From contig JAFGSQ010000019.1 in the NCBI GenBank assembly GCA_016934535.1, positions 1 to 64,000 of the forward strand: DNA of 64,000 nt, in the 5' to 3' direction. Positions within the stretch are counted from its first letter, which is position 1. Every line of letters begins with the position of its first letter. Of the stretch, positions 7,520 to 16,924 are shown piece after piece. A program made the translations under genes and the position numbers. Source of the stretch: a candidate division WOR-3 bacterium (GTDB taxonomy: Bacteria > SDB-A). The notes below the pieces were generated by a model. That model was not told where the DNA came from. It saw only the letters and a list, made by a program, of their open reading frames with translations, and did no database searches.

Positions 7520-8196
7520 TTCAAAATCTCCTTTATGCTTTCTACGAACGCGCGCGGATCGGGCGACTTGATTACGGGTCTTCCCATGACAATGCCGTTC
7601 ACTTTGGCAAGTTTTGCTTCTTTTGGCCCGTAGGCTCTGCGCTGATCGTCGGAAGTTTCCGTCAATCTTATTCCGGGAGTTATTATAAGAAAATCTTCGC
7701 CGTGGCGTTCCCGCAAAAAGGCAGCTTCTCCCACCGAACAAACAACGCCGTCCGCGCCGGATTCCCGGGCGGCATCAGAAAGCTTCAAAGCGTGCTCTTT
7801 AATATTCCCTGTTCCGGAAAAGCACTCTTTGAAAGATTTATCGTCAATACTCGTCAAAATTGTAATAGCGAGAAGCTTTGTCTTCGATCCCGAAATCGCT
7901 TCAGAAGCGACCCTGATCATCTCTCTGCCGCCGGAAGAATGAGCCGTCAGATATTTTACTCCAAAAGCCGCGGCTGCCTCCGCCGCTTTTCCGACGGTGT
8001 TCGGTATGTCGTGAAGTTTTAAGTCGAGAAAAACTTTCTTTTTCTGCGAAATAAATTTTTTGACCGCATCGGGACCTTCACGGCTGAAAAGCTGAAGCCC
8101 GACTTTGTAAACATCGACGGAATCGTCCAAAACTCCGACCCATTTTTCAGCTTCTTGTAAACTGTCAAAATCCAGCGGAAATATGAATTCGATCAT
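7516..8196 (-). CDS. pyrF: Orotidine 5'-phosphate decarboxylase
   Basis: PyrF removes CO2 from OMP to give UMP. The catalytic K-DxxK region reads FLDLKLHDIPNT, and the C-terminal phosphate-binding part has TPGIR and VMGRPVI. The 226-residue length is typical of the short bacterial class. Overlaps with rlpA upstream and pyrE downstream are 4 bp each. Confidence 0.97.
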   Translation of the reverse strand: MIEFIFPLDFDSLQEAEKWVGVLDDSVDVYKVGLQLFSREGPDAVKKFISQKKKVFLDLKLHDIPNTVGKAAEAAAAFGVKYLTAHSSGGREMIRVASEAISGSKTKLLAITILTSIDDKSFKECFSGTGNIKEHALKLSDAARESGADGVVCSVGEAAFLRERHGEDFLIITPGIRLTETSDDQRRAYGPKEAKLAKVNGIVMGRPVIKSPDPRAFVESIKEILN

Positions 8197-8654
8197 CTAA
8201 GAATCTCAATTTTGACTCTGCCTTTGGAAAGCAGGTCGATTCTCCTAGCTGACTCGTAACTGAGATCGATTATTATACTCTCGTCCACAGGTCCTCTGTC
8301 GTTGATTCTGACGACGACGCTCTTTGAATTTTCCAAGTTGGTCACTCTCACCAAAGTTCCGAAAGGAAGGGTTCTGTGGGCGGCCGTTAAAGCGTACATG
8401 TTGAAAGTTTCGCCGCTCGCCGTCCTTTTACCGTGAAAAGCTTCTCCGTAGTAAGTCGCGTATCCGGTCGTCGAATTGTCTGTGTCCGTTCTGTCATTTT
8501 GACCGGAAGACGTGTCCCTGTCGTCTGTTTCAACATGCTGATTTAATCCGTTTTCCCTGTTTATATGCGTTGTCGACGAATTGAACATGGCGGTCGCGCA
8601 TCCGGCCGCCGCAAGCACTGAGGCAACGAGTGTGAAAATTATGATTTTATTCAT
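8193..8654 (-). CDS. RlpA-like lipoprotein (double-psi beta-barrel)
   Basis: A 153-residue lipoprotein: signal peptide with lipobox ending AAAGC (Cys about 19), a short polar linker, and one RlpA-type double-psi beta-barrel from about residue 65 with GYATYYG, TASGE, AAHRTLPFGT and RINDRGP. Some RlpA proteins cleave denuded peptidoglycan strands at septa; others only bind. There is no C-terminal SPOR domain. It is embedded in the pyrimidine cluster with 8-bp and 4-bp overlaps, so it must be co-expressed although its role is unrelated. Confidence 0.9.
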   Translation of the reverse strand: MNKIIIFTLVASVLAAAGCATAMFNSSTTHINRENGLNQHVETDDRDTSSGQNDRTDTDNSTTGYATYYGEAFHGKRTASGETFNMYALTAAHRTLPFGTLVRVTNLENSKSVVVRINDRGPVDESIIIDLSYESARRIDLLSKGRVKIEILR

Positions 8655-9555
8655 GTTCCAATTTTATATCATTTAACGATTTTAATCCATGTCTTGAACA
8701 GTATTTTTTCAATCCATTAAAAATTTTTTTAGGAGAATCAGGATCTGAAAACAAAACTGTTCCAAGGGATATGGCGTCGACTCCGGCGAGAAAAAACTCG
8801 ACCGCGTCATTGTAATCCGTGATGCCTCCGCCGCCTATTATCGGAAGTGAAGTTGATTGCCTCAGACAATAAACGGCATAGAGCGCGAGCGGTTTTATGG
8901 CAGGTCCGCTAAGTCCGCCGGTTTTGTTGCCTATGGCAAAAGTTCTTTTTTCAGTGTCGAATAGCATTGCGGGAAAAGTATTTACAAAAGACAACGCGTC
9001 AATGCCGGTGTCTTCAGCCGTCCTGGCTATCTGAGTGTACGCGTCGCCCTGGGGAGTGAGTTTGAGTATGAGAGGTTTTTCAGTGGCTTTTCTCACTGAG
9101 TCAATCAACTGTTTCGCGGACTCTTTGTCTTTTCCGAAAGAAATGCCGCCTTTTTTAACGTTCGGACAGCTGATATTTATCTCAAAAGCCGCAACTGTTT
9201 CGCTTTCGTTCAGTTTCTCAACGACTTCGACATAATCTTCAGTTTCTTCGCCGGCGACGTTGACTACTATTTTGACAGGAAAATCCTTGAGTCCGGGAAG
9301 AATTTCATTTCTGAAAATTTCCAGGCCCGGGTTGGCAAGACCTATTGAGTTGACAAGTCCGGAATGACATACTGCAAGCCTCGGAGGGGGATTTCCCTCT
9401 CTCGGTTCTGGGGTCACTGCTTTCGTGATTACGGCTCCGACGAATGAAAAATCAGTCAAACCTTCCAGTTCAGGTCCGTTGCCTGCCGTGCCTGAAGCCA
9501 AAAATACAGGTGGACTGAATTTTACTCCCCTCAGCAACAGGGCCGATTCTTTCAA
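8647..9555 (-). CDS. pyrD: Dihydroorotate dehydrogenase, class 1B catalytic subunit
   Basis: PyrDB oxidises dihydroorotate to orotate with FMN and passes electrons to PyrK. The 302-residue protein starts with the class 1 pattern and has the catalytic cysteine in NISCPNVKKGG. FMN-binding blocks include LKLTPQ, GLSGPAIKPLAL and IIGGGGITD. Pairing with pyrK just upstream (4-bp overlap) identifies the NAD-linked class 1B enzyme. Confidence 0.97.
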   Translation of the reverse strand: MKESALLLRGVKFSPPVFLASGTAGNGPELEGLTDFSFVGAVITKAVTPEPREGNPPPRLAVCHSGLVNSIGLANPGLEIFRNEILPGLKDFPVKIVVNVAGEETEDYVEVVEKLNESETVAAFEINISCPNVKKGGISFGKDKESAKQLIDSVRKATEKPLILKLTPQGDAYTQIARTAEDTGIDALSFVNTFPAMLFDTEKRTFAIGNKTGGLSGPAIKPLALYAVYCLRQSTSLPIIGGGGITDYNDAVEFFLAGVDAISLGTVLFSDPDSPKKIFNGLKKYCSRHGLKSLNDIKLEHE

Positions 9556-10271
9556 TTCAGATCCTCTAGCCTGAAAACAGGCCCTTCAGCACAGACTTTT
9601 TTGCGCTCTTTCAGAAGAGGGGACACACAACCGGCGCATGCTCCTATTCCGCATACCATGTATGCTTCAAGACAAAAATAGGAATCTATTTTCTTTTCTC
9701 TGCAGATTCCGGCCAGTTTTTCGAGCATGACCGGGGGTCCGCACGCGAAAACAATTTCCTCAGGATTTCTGTATTTACTAAAATTATCCGTCACGAGGCC
9801 TTTTCCTCCCTGGCTTCCGTCTTCCGTTACAACGAGAGTTTTCCCTGGCGGCAGGTTATAACCTGGAACGGACATTGAATTTTTGGCCCCTACAAGATAC
9901 CTCGCGTTAAAACCACAGCTTTCGAAAACTGCCAGAGGGGCGCATCCAATACCTCCTCCGACAGCCAGGATTTTCTGTCCGCGATCAGGATTGAAACCGT
10001 TGCCCAGGGGTCCAGTCAAGTCGGCGGTTTTCCCCTCCTCAAGACGCGCGAGAGATGCACTGAAGGCTCCTCTTTCTTCGACGAGAAACTCTATCTGTTC
10101 GCCGGAATACCTGTGAACAGAAAACGGATGCCTGAATCCGAAGTTTTCATCGATTTTTATCATAAAAAAATGCCCGGGAAGGATCTGAGTCAGACCTTGC
10201 ATTTCGAAAACGAGATGCCAGGTTTTTTCCGACGCTCTATTTTTATTCTTCAGTACCGCTCGTGTCCGCAT
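9552..10271 (-). CDS. pyrK: Dihydroorotate dehydrogenase electron-transfer subunit
   Basis: PyrK carries FAD and a [2Fe-2S] cluster and passes electrons from PyrDB to NAD. The FAD domain shows PGHFFMI and GFRHPFSVHR. The NAD part starts with ILAVGGGIGCAPL. The cluster cysteines lie in CGIGACAGC plus VCAEGPVF. The ATG at 10271 (239 residues) is preferred. A TTG at 10286 in the same frame would add five residues and deepen the overlap with the upstream TPR gene from 29 to 44 bp. Confidence 0.95.
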   Translation of the reverse strand: MRTRAVLKNKNRASEKTWHLVFEMQGLTQILPGHFFMIKIDENFGFRHPFSVHRYSGEQIEFLVEERGAFSASLARLEEGKTADLTGPLGNGFNPDRGQKILAVGGGIGCAPLAVFESCGFNARYLVGAKNSMSVPGYNLPPGKTLVVTEDGSQGGKGLVTDNFSKYRNPEEIVFACGPPVMLEKLAGICREKKIDSYFCLEAYMVCGIGACAGCVSPLLKERKKVCAEGPVFRLEDLN

Positions 10272-11619
10272 ATCCGAGTTTTCCAAAAGCGTATTGAGAA
10301 TAATCGGTTGACGGAAAAAACTCGATCACAGATCTGTATATCGAATCCGATTTTGAATAATCCCCTTTTTCTCTCAGGATATTCGCATACATAAGCAGGG
10401 CTTTCGGATAATATTCGGATTCAGGATAATTGACAATGATGCCCAAAAATTTCTGTTCGCCTATTTCGGAATTGTTGAGTTCGAAGTTGTAAAGCTCTGC
10501 GAGAAAAAATTCTATTTTGTCTTTTCCTTCGCCCGTCATTGTCTCCGCCTGAGCTTCGTAAACGAAAATCCTTTCGAGTGAAAGAGCTCTTCTCATCGAG
10601 AGTGAAGCCGTCAGATCATCAGGATTCGAAAGCCTCGCCTGATCATAAAGCTCCTTGGCTTTTGCAAGATCGAAAAGGTCTTCTTCGTATATTTCCGCCG
10701 AAAGGTACAACGCCTTGGCGGCTTCTCTTGTCCTGGCGTATGTTTTTACAATTTCGTCGTACATAGAAATTGCCTGCTGATATTCGCCTTTTTCTCTAAG
10801 GCATTGCGCAATTTCAATCGCAACTTCAGCGTCGTTCGAACCTGTCGTCATGCGCGATCTGAGAGATTGGAGAACTTCTATCGCTTCGTCGGTTCTGTCG
10901 AGGTGTCTCAGCGCCTGGGCGAATCTCAAATTTGTCCTGTAGTAAAGAGGAAAATTCTTTTCGTCAAGAACTTCGTGTATCTGCTGTTGCAAAAGAAACA
11001 ACTGGGTCCAGTCCTCATTTTTAAAATATATTTCCGATTCTTCAAGAAGAACGGGCAGGTAAAAAGAGCTTCTTGGATATTTATCCTTGAACTCAGAAAT
11101 CTTCGAAACTGCTATAGAATGTTCTCCCGACAAAACGTAAACTTTTATCTCGTTGTAAAGCGCTTCGGGCATAACATGCCTGTCTCCGGTCATGTATGCC
11201 TTGATAAAATAACTGAGCGCGTTTTCGTACTCGCCTTTCAGCGTGTAAGCCACACCAGTCTTCAGAAGCGCCATCGCGTGAAAAGAACTGCCGGGATAGA
11301 ATTGCACGATTTCCTGGAATTTCCTTATGGCCATCTGATACTCGCCTTTGAGCAGAAATGCATTTCCCATCATGTAAAGCGCGTCATCAACGAACGGACT
11401 TGAGGAATTGTACTTCACTATTTTTCCGCATCTTATTATCGCCGAATCGAGTTCAATGATACCCACAAGGAGGGTGTCTCTGCCTGACAAAGCGGCGCTT
11501 TGTCTAAGTCTCAGCGCCGCACCGTAGTATTTCTTCGCGTTGTAGTACGTGTTGAAATAAGCCCTGTAGCCGCAGGAAAAAAAGACGGCTGAAAAAACAA
11601 GAACAGCTGACAGTTTTAT
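10243..11619 (-). CDS. TPR-repeat lipoprotein with apparent ATA start
   Basis: Tandem TPR-like helices run from about residue 55 to the end (458 residues), for example YMMGNAFLLKGEYQMAIRKF, and resemble BamD/YbgF outer-membrane tethered scaffolds. The frame stays open upstream of the first ATG/GTG/TTG (GTG-type start at 11490). It there encodes a clear lipoprotein signal: KLSAVLVFSAVFFSCGYR, with the lipobox cysteine about 15 residues from an ATA codon at 11619-11617. AAGGA lies 7 nt before this ATA if the preceding ATA (11622) is used, and 10 nt before 11619. The upstream gene stop overlaps it as TAATA, where TAATG would be normal. The start is therefore inferred to be ATA, or a recent ATG-to-ATA change. 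Function unknown. Confidence 0.75.
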   Translation of the reverse strand: MKLSAVLVFSAVFFSCGYRAYFNTYYNAKKYYGAALRLRQSAALSGRDTLLVGIIELDSAIIRCGKIVKYNSSSPFVDDALYMMGNAFLLKGEYQMAIRKFQEIVQFYPGSSFHAMALLKTGVAYTLKGEYENALSYFIKAYMTGDRHVMPEALYNEIKVYVLSGEHSIAVSKISEFKDKYPRSSFYLPVLLEESEIYFKNEDWTQLFLLQQQIHEVLDEKNFPLYYRTNLRFAQALRHLDRTDEAIEVLQSLRSRMTTGSNDAEVAIEIAQCLREKGEYQQAISMYDEIVKTYARTREAAKALYLSAEIYEEDLFDLAKAKELYDQARLSNPDDLTASLSMRRALSLERIFVYEAQAETMTGEGKDKIEFFLAELYNFELNNSEIGEQKFLGIIVNYPESEYYPKALLMYANILREKGDYSKSDSIYRSVIEFFPSTDYSQYAFGKLGYADTSGTEE

Positions 11620-12653
11620 TATTCTTTCCTTAATTCCATTCCCCTTATGAAATCAAGTTTCGCGTTGTCCCTTTCTCCGAGCTTTTCTTCGCAAATAGCC
11701 CTGTTCGTGTATGCGTCGGGGCTATACGGGTCTATCGCTATGGCTTGAGTGAAAATATTTTTCGCCTGAGTGTAGAGTCCGCTTTCCATAAGCATAACAC
11801 CGTAATTGAAATACAGAAGAAATGAAGTACTGTCCAAAACCGTCGCTTCAGAAAAGCATTTCAGCGCATTTTCCTTGTCGCCGGTCATCATTTCAAGCAT
11901 CGCGCGGTTGTATAATGCCGAGGCTTTTATCTCGGAGGAGGTGTCTTCGAGCGCAAAATCCAAACAGGATCCAATTTCAGCTTTGTTTATCAGGACCGTT
12001 TCCTCGTCAAGAGACATCAGCATTGAAGTTCCTAACATGTAATACTCGGCCGGTTTTAAAGACGAGTAATTTTTCAAAAAAGCCGTCACTTCAGCGTATT
12101 CACCCGATCTGAAAAGAGCGATACAATAGTTTTGTCTCGCCTCTTCGTAAAGGTTGTCCGCTTCGAGAGACTTCTCCAGGTAAACGACCGCCTGGACATT
12201 GTTATCCTCTTCCAGCATGGAAAAGCCGGCTAAATTGTAATAATAAGACGCCTCGCCGGATACAGACGCCGCAGCGACAAAACATCTCGCGGCGTCTTCG
12301 AAAAGATTTTGTCCGAGGTATTGAAAACCGGCTTCGGCGTATATTGCTTCGACTGAAAATCCGGCTTTTTCAGCATCTCTCCGAGCCTGGGTTTCCCCAA
12401 GACCCAGCGCAAAAGAAGTGTCCGCCTCAAAGGCCGCTTCCAGATATTTTCCGCTCGCATGCAGGATCAATGCGTACCTGTATCTGACAACCGCATCGCC
12501 GGGCTTTTTCGACACTTCTTTTTCCATCGTAGTCAGCGCTTCGGAATATTTCCTTTCGCTTACAAGTCCGAGACTCTTGTCCCAATATCCCGAAAAGCTC
12601 AGACAGCCCGTCAAAAAAATTGAAACGGCGAGAAGATATAAATTCCTTTTCAT
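11619..12653 (-). CDS. TPR-repeat lipoprotein
   Basis: A 344-residue protein with a lipoprotein signal (MKRNLYLLAVSIFLTGC, Cys 17) followed by TPR repeats through most of its length, such as ALTTMEKEVSKKPGDAVVRY and the C-terminal AKNIFTQAIAIDPYSPDAY. Likely an outer-membrane or periplasmic scaffold. It is the middle one of three adjacent TPR genes, 5 bp after the previous one. Nothing points to a specific partner beyond the neighbouring polysaccharide-export genes. Confidence 0.88.
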   Translation of the reverse strand: MKRNLYLLAVSIFLTGCLSFSGYWDKSLGLVSERKYSEALTTMEKEVSKKPGDAVVRYRYALILHASGKYLEAAFEADTSFALGLGETQARRDAEKAGFSVEAIYAEAGFQYLGQNLFEDAARCFVAAASVSGEASYYYNLAGFSMLEEDNNVQAVVYLEKSLEADNLYEEARQNYCIALFRSGEYAEVTAFLKNYSSLKPAEYYMLGTSMLMSLDEETVLINKAEIGSCLDFALEDTSSEIKASALYNRAMLEMMTGDKENALKCFSEATVLDSTSFLLYFNYGVMLMESGLYTQAKNIFTQAIAIDPYSPDAYTNRAICEEKLGERDNAKLDFIRGMELRKE

Positions 12654-12658
12654 TTATC

Positions 12659-13744
12659 TCAATCGCCTAATTCCAGAGCCCTTCTGAGATCGTCCTGAGC
12701 CTTATCCCTCATATCGAGGTTGTTGTAGCTATCCGCCCTGAGGTTGTAGTATTTTGCTTCTTCTTTGATCTCTATTGCCAGGGTGATCGCATCGACGGCT
12801 TCCTGGTGCCTTCCCAGTTTGTTGTAGCTCAAACCGAGATTGTAGAGAAGTTTATCCTTGTTGGGGTCAGTATCTTCAAGTAATTCGACCGCTTCATTGA
12901 TCACCGGTATTGCATCCTCGTATCTCTCAAGATTGACAAGGCATATCCCCCTGTACAGGGCTATTTCGCTTATTCTCGAAGAAGGATCAATTTGAACTGA
13001 TTTCGCGAAGGCTTTTTCAGCCATGTCCATGTTTGCCGTTCTGCCTTCGATGTCGCCTTCAGAACCGAGTTTATTGGCGTTTTGAATGTAAGCAAGCCCC
13101 AGGTAGTAATTGAGCGAAGCCGACGTGTCATGAAATACCTGAGCGTTGTTAAAGGTTTGTATCGCGTTTTCGTAATCGTTAACTTCCGTAAGGTAATAAA
13201 GTCCGAGATTTCTCAGAGCCGGGAAATTGTCAGCGTCCAGAGAGAGAGCGTAATCATAGTATTTCATCATTGAATCGAACTGTTCAGATTCCTTGAAAAT
13301 CGAACCCAAAATTGCATAAGGAGTCGCCGAATCCGGTTCCATCTCAATACTGTATTTCAAAAAAGAAGCGGCTTCATCGTATTTCTTTTCTCCGAGTGAT
13401 TGGACGCCTCCAGCCAGAAACACCTGAAAAAAGTTCCACGCATCGATACCTTCGCCTTTGCCCCTCTTTTCTATTTCCTGAATATCAAGTCCTCTGTCCA
13501 TGGCTTTTTCGAGGTAACGGCATGCTGTTGCATAGTCCTGTTTTTCCACGTAGGCAACACCCGTCCAGTAATACGGTTCCGGATTGTTGGGTTCCATTGA
13601 AATTGCCGCTTCACCTTCTCTTATGGCTTCGGGAATTCTTTTTTGCTGAAGATAAACTTTGAGGGCTGTCAATCCGCTGCTTTCACACGCAAAAGATCCA
13701 ATAATTACCGCGGTCATTACCGCGCCCAATAACGCCTTTTTCAT
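12659..13744 (-). CDS. TPR-repeat lipoprotein-like protein
   Basis: The start at 13744 is chosen because AAGGAGAAAAT precedes it and because MKKALLGAVMTAVIIGSFACES is then a proper signal with a possible lipobox cysteine at about residue 20. The upstream frame encodes unlikely sequence. The 361-residue protein is built of at least seven TPR units (for example EPYYWTGVAYVEKQDYATA and KDKLLYNLGLSYNKLGRH). It follows the tyrosine autokinase after an 83-bp gap, so it may belong to the exopolysaccharide machinery. This is inference from position. Confidence 0.88.
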   Translation of the reverse strand: MKKALLGAVMTAVIIGSFACESSGLTALKVYLQQKRIPEAIREGEAAISMEPNNPEPYYWTGVAYVEKQDYATACRYLEKAMDRGLDIQEIEKRGKGEGIDAWNFFQVFLAGGVQSLGEKKYDEAASFLKYSIEMEPDSATPYAILGSIFKESEQFDSMMKYYDYALSLDADNFPALRNLGLYYLTEVNDYENAIQTFNNAQVFHDTSASLNYYLGLAYIQNANKLGSEGDIEGRTANMDMAEKAFAKSVQIDPSSRISEIALYRGICLVNLERYEDAIPVINEAVELLEDTDPNKDKLLYNLGLSYNKLGRHQEAVDAITLAIEIKEEAKYYNLRADSYNNLDMRDKAQDDLRRALELGD

Positions 13745-13827
13745 ATTTTCTCCTTTCATGATTTCCATTTTTCTGAACGCTGAACACAGCAATATATCAT
13801 AAGCGCTTTTTCCGTTCCAGTTCAAAG

Positions 13828-16335
13828 TCAAAAAAAGAAGCGCCTGACTTTTTCTTTAAAACTTTTTTCAGTCCGGGTCTTTTTCTCTCCTTCATGTCCG
13901 TAATGGTACTGATAATAATATTTGTAATAATAACCGTAGCCGTATTTTCCCGTTATGTCGACGTTGTTGAAAACAGCTCCTTTGACATCAGCTCCGATGT
14001 TTCTGAGCGCTTTCAGAGCCGCTTTTGCCGCGTCTTTATCCGTTTTTTCCGAACGGATTACAAGAATTGCTCCGTTTGTCTTTTTTGACAGTATTACGGC
14101 GTCCGTCACCGCAAGGATCGGAGGCGAATCAAAGACAATAAAACCGAAATCCGACAGCTCGTTATTAATTAAAAAATCCATTTTTTCCGAGGAGATTACC
14201 TCGGAAGGATTGGGGGGTATCGTTCCGCATGGTATAAGAAACAGGTTGTCAACTCCGGCGGGTTTAATAATTTCACCTATCTCTCTCATTCCGAAAAGGT
14301 AATCAACCAGACCAGGCGTTCTATCTGCCGAAAAAACGTTGTGCAAAACAGGTTTTCTCATATCTGTGTCAATCAGAACCGTTTTTATGTTCTGCTGGGC
14401 AAACGCTACGGCAATATTTGCTGCGGTCGTAGATTTTCCCTCTTTCGGCAAAGCGCTCACCACGGTTATCGATTTTACTTTCTTGTCAACCGAACTGAAA
14501 GTTATGTTGGTTCTGACTGTCCTGTAGGCCTCCGAAACCGGCGATTTCGGCGATACATGAGTGATCAGGCTTCTCTCAATGGCTTTTTCAGGAGCAAACT
14601 GAATTTTCGGACCGGTCTTTTCAACGTCAGCAATGAAAGGAATGATGCCGAGAAGTTTTATCTTCAGAACATTTTCGATTTCTTCCGGATCACGGATTGT
14701 AGTGTCAAGCTTGTCGAGTGCGAAGGCAATGGCGAATCCCAGAACCGCCCCTATAAAACCCGCAATGATTACGTTTTTTTTCTTCTTGGTGCCGATTGGC
14801 CTGACAGGGGTCATCGCGCTGTCTATCAGAGATAAGTTGCCAACCTGTGTTGCTTCAGAAATTTTAGCCTCCTGAAGTTTCTGAAGGAGCATTGTGTACG
14901 TCTGTTTTTCCACCTCGACCATCCGGTAAACGCGTTCAAATTCGGCTATTTCACCGGGGAGGCTTTCAAGTTCAGATTGAATCGAATAAACGGTTTTTTC
15001 CAGCGCGGAGTAACGCGCCCTCGACGACGCAAGTTCGACTTCGGTCAGGACGTAATCTTTAACTATAGCCGACCATACCGGATCTACAGGACCGGAGCCG
15101 TAAGTTTCCATCATGATCTGGGTTTCTGCTGCAATTTGTCTTTTGAGGTACTCTATTACGGAATCGAGATGCCTTACTGAAGGATGGTTTTCAGTGTATT
15201 TTCCGAGAAGTTCCGATTTCTGAATTTCGTAATTGTTTATCTGATCCTGAATTGAACGAAGCGTCGGATTTGAACTTAATTCGGGGATTGCCTGTGATTC
15301 ACCGTAAAGGCTAAAAGCCCCGTTCCCTTCAAGCTGTGACCTCAGAGCGCTGATTTTCTGTTCAAGCACCCTCACTTCAATCATTGTGTTGACTCTCGCC
15401 TTTATCAGTTCCGAAAGCTGTTGTTCCACTCTCACTTTTTCTGTCTGCGCCGTAAGCCAGCCGTATTCCTCCTGAAGTTTTTTAAGATTCTTTTCGGCGT
15501 TTTCCAGACTGCTGTTCGTTATCAGCAATTGACCTTCGATGAATTCCCTGACATTCTTTGCCGTTTGTCTTCCGCTTTGAATGTCGAATTCAACCATGAC
15601 TCCCGCAAAAGCGTTTGCCATTTTTCTCGCTTCTACAGGATCTGAATGATTGACGGTTACGAGCAGTATGTTTGTTTCCTCCACATTCGTTATATAAACC
15701 AGCCTCCTGAGAACATCCGCCATAACGTTTACGGGCAGTAACCTTACGTGAATTGTTCCGGTGTCGCCTTCGTCTGTTCTCAAGGTAAAAGAGACTAAAT
15801 CGAGCCTGATTGTGTCTCCTAAATGAAAGGTTTCTGTCGTGTGAGACCCCGACGAATCGAACATGATTATTTCGGCGGAGTCATTTTCTTTTACTTTCAG
15901 AGAAAAAGAATCAGTTTCAATAATCTCGGCCATCCATAGAACATGTATCCCGACGTCATTTGGCCGTTCAAAACCCGTTGTATTATACATGAAGTTTTTA
16001 TTAAGTTTTCTTACAACTCCTTCGGCGACAGACCTTGAACTGAGAAGCGCTATTCTGTCGTTAATCGGATTTATGTGGTAGGAATAACCCTGAAATACGT
16101 TTCCCCAAAGACCCAGGTTCTGAGTGGCGACAGACATTTCATAGTCTATCCTCAGCGCCGCTGTGGCGCTGTATACGTTTACGGATTTAGTAGTCGAGTA
16201 AACGGAAATCAGAAGTGACAACAAAAAGACAACAAATATAAGCCATCTGAAGCGCACGGCTGATTTCACCAACGCGTTGTCAAAAAGATTTATCTGCTCT
16301 GTAGCATTTTCAGTTATACCGTCAGGTTCCTGCAT
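13828..16335 (-). CDS. Wzz/Wzc-type polysaccharide co-polymerase with tyrosine autokinase domain
   Basis: An 835-residue inner-membrane protein of the BY-kinase class that controls chain length and export of surface polysaccharide. It has an N-terminal membrane helix at about 30-50 and a periplasmic Wzz part with long coiled coils (about 270-330 and 430-500). A second helix lies at about 545-565 after the proline-rich PVRPIG. The cytoplasmic kinase has Walker A ALPKEGKSTTAANIA (about 620), Walker A' VLIDTDMRKP and Walker B FIVFDSPP. A tyrosine cluster near the end (YGYGYYYKYYYQYHYG) holds the expected autophosphorylation sites. The SLBB exporter lies 7 bp upstream. No glycosyltransferase is in the window. 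Confidence 0.95.
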   Translation of the reverse strand: MQEPDGITENATEQINLFDNALVKSAVRFRWLIFVVFLLSLLISVYSTTKSVNVYSATAALRIDYEMSVATQNLGLWGNVFQGYSYHINPINDRIALLSSRSVAEGVVRKLNKNFMYNTTGFERPNDVGIHVLWMAEIIETDSFSLKVKENDSAEIIMFDSSGSHTTETFHLGDTIRLDLVSFTLRTDEGDTGTIHVRLLPVNVMADVLRRLVYITNVEETNILLVTVNHSDPVEARKMANAFAGVMVEFDIQSGRQTAKNVREFIEGQLLITNSSLENAEKNLKKLQEEYGWLTAQTEKVRVEQQLSELIKARVNTMIEVRVLEQKISALRSQLEGNGAFSLYGESQAIPELSSNPTLRSIQDQINNYEIQKSELLGKYTENHPSVRHLDSVIEYLKRQIAAETQIMMETYGSGPVDPVWSAIVKDYVLTEVELASSRARYSALEKTVYSIQSELESLPGEIAEFERVYRMVEVEKQTYTMLLQKLQEAKISEATQVGNLSLIDSAMTPVRPIGTKKKKNVIIAGFIGAVLGFAIAFALDKLDTTIRDPEEIENVLKIKLLGIIPFIADVEKTGPKIQFAPEKAIERSLITHVSPKSPVSEAYRTVRTNITFSSVDKKVKSITVVSALPKEGKSTTAANIAVAFAQQNIKTVLIDTDMRKPVLHNVFSADRTPGLVDYLFGMREIGEIIKPAGVDNLFLIPCGTIPPNPSEVISSEKMDFLINNELSDFGFIVFDSPPILAVTDAVILSKKTNGAILVIRSEKTDKDAAKAALKALRNIGADVKGAVFNNVDITGKYGYGYYYKYYYQYHYGHEGEKKTRTEKSFKEKVRRFFF

Positions 16336-16342
16336 GCGCTTT

Positions 16343-16924
16343 TTATTGGGAAAGTTTGTAAAGAGTTATCATGAAAGTCATCGTCGTCATAATGGTCCCC
16401 CATTCGGTCCAGGAAGGCCACCAGACTTTGGGTACGTATATCACGTCACCTGATTTCAGTTCCACGTCCTTTTCAGTTCCCGACATTGCGAGACATTCTT
16501 TGAGATTCAGATGGATTTCATTTCCATCCCTGTACAAAGCTGCTCTTACAAGATCCGCTCTCTGAGCCGGACCTCCCGAAAGAGACAGAAGTCTGGAAGC
16601 GGTTATAGATCCTTCGACGTCATAAACCCCGGGAGATTTCACTTCTCCCAGAATAGTTATATTCCAGACAGGTATGACATATACCGTCGGGTCCCTGTAT
16701 ATATCCCTCAGGTAACGGGAAATTTCATTCTGTGCCTGTTCGATCGTCAGTCCTTCGACCATGATCCTGCCTACGACAGGAAGGATGATCGTTCCGTCAC
16801 TCTGAATCGTGTAAAGATTTTCTCTGCTTTCGGCTGATTCGGCGACAAGTATCACTTTTAGCTGGTCGCCTTTGGCGAAGACCTGAGAGACGGAACATAA
16901 AACAATTAAAATGAGGGAATTCAT
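16343..16924 (-). CDS. Polysaccharide export protein (Wza-like, SLBB domain)
   Basis: A 193-residue secreted protein with a signal peptide ending near VFAKG. A polysaccharide-export domain (about 20-100; ILPVVGRIMVEGLTIEQAQ) is followed by one SLBB domain (ITILGEVKSPGVYDVEG, then LKSGDVIYVPKV). A hydrophobic C-terminal segment (about 170-190) could be a membrane helix. It is shorter than classical Wza (about 380 residues) and lacks a lipobox, so it may form only part of the outer-membrane channel. It overlaps the upstream membrane protein by 4 bp and is followed by the autokinase gene. Confidence 0.9.
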   Translation of the reverse strand: MNSLILIVLCSVSQVFAKGDQLKVILVAESAESRENLYTIQSDGTIILPVVGRIMVEGLTIEQAQNEISRYLRDIYRDPTVYVIPVWNITILGEVKSPGVYDVEGSITASRLLSLSGGPAQRADLVRAALYRDGNEIHLNLKECLAMSGTEKDVELKSGDVIYVPKVWWPSWTEWGTIMTTMTFMITLYKLSQ

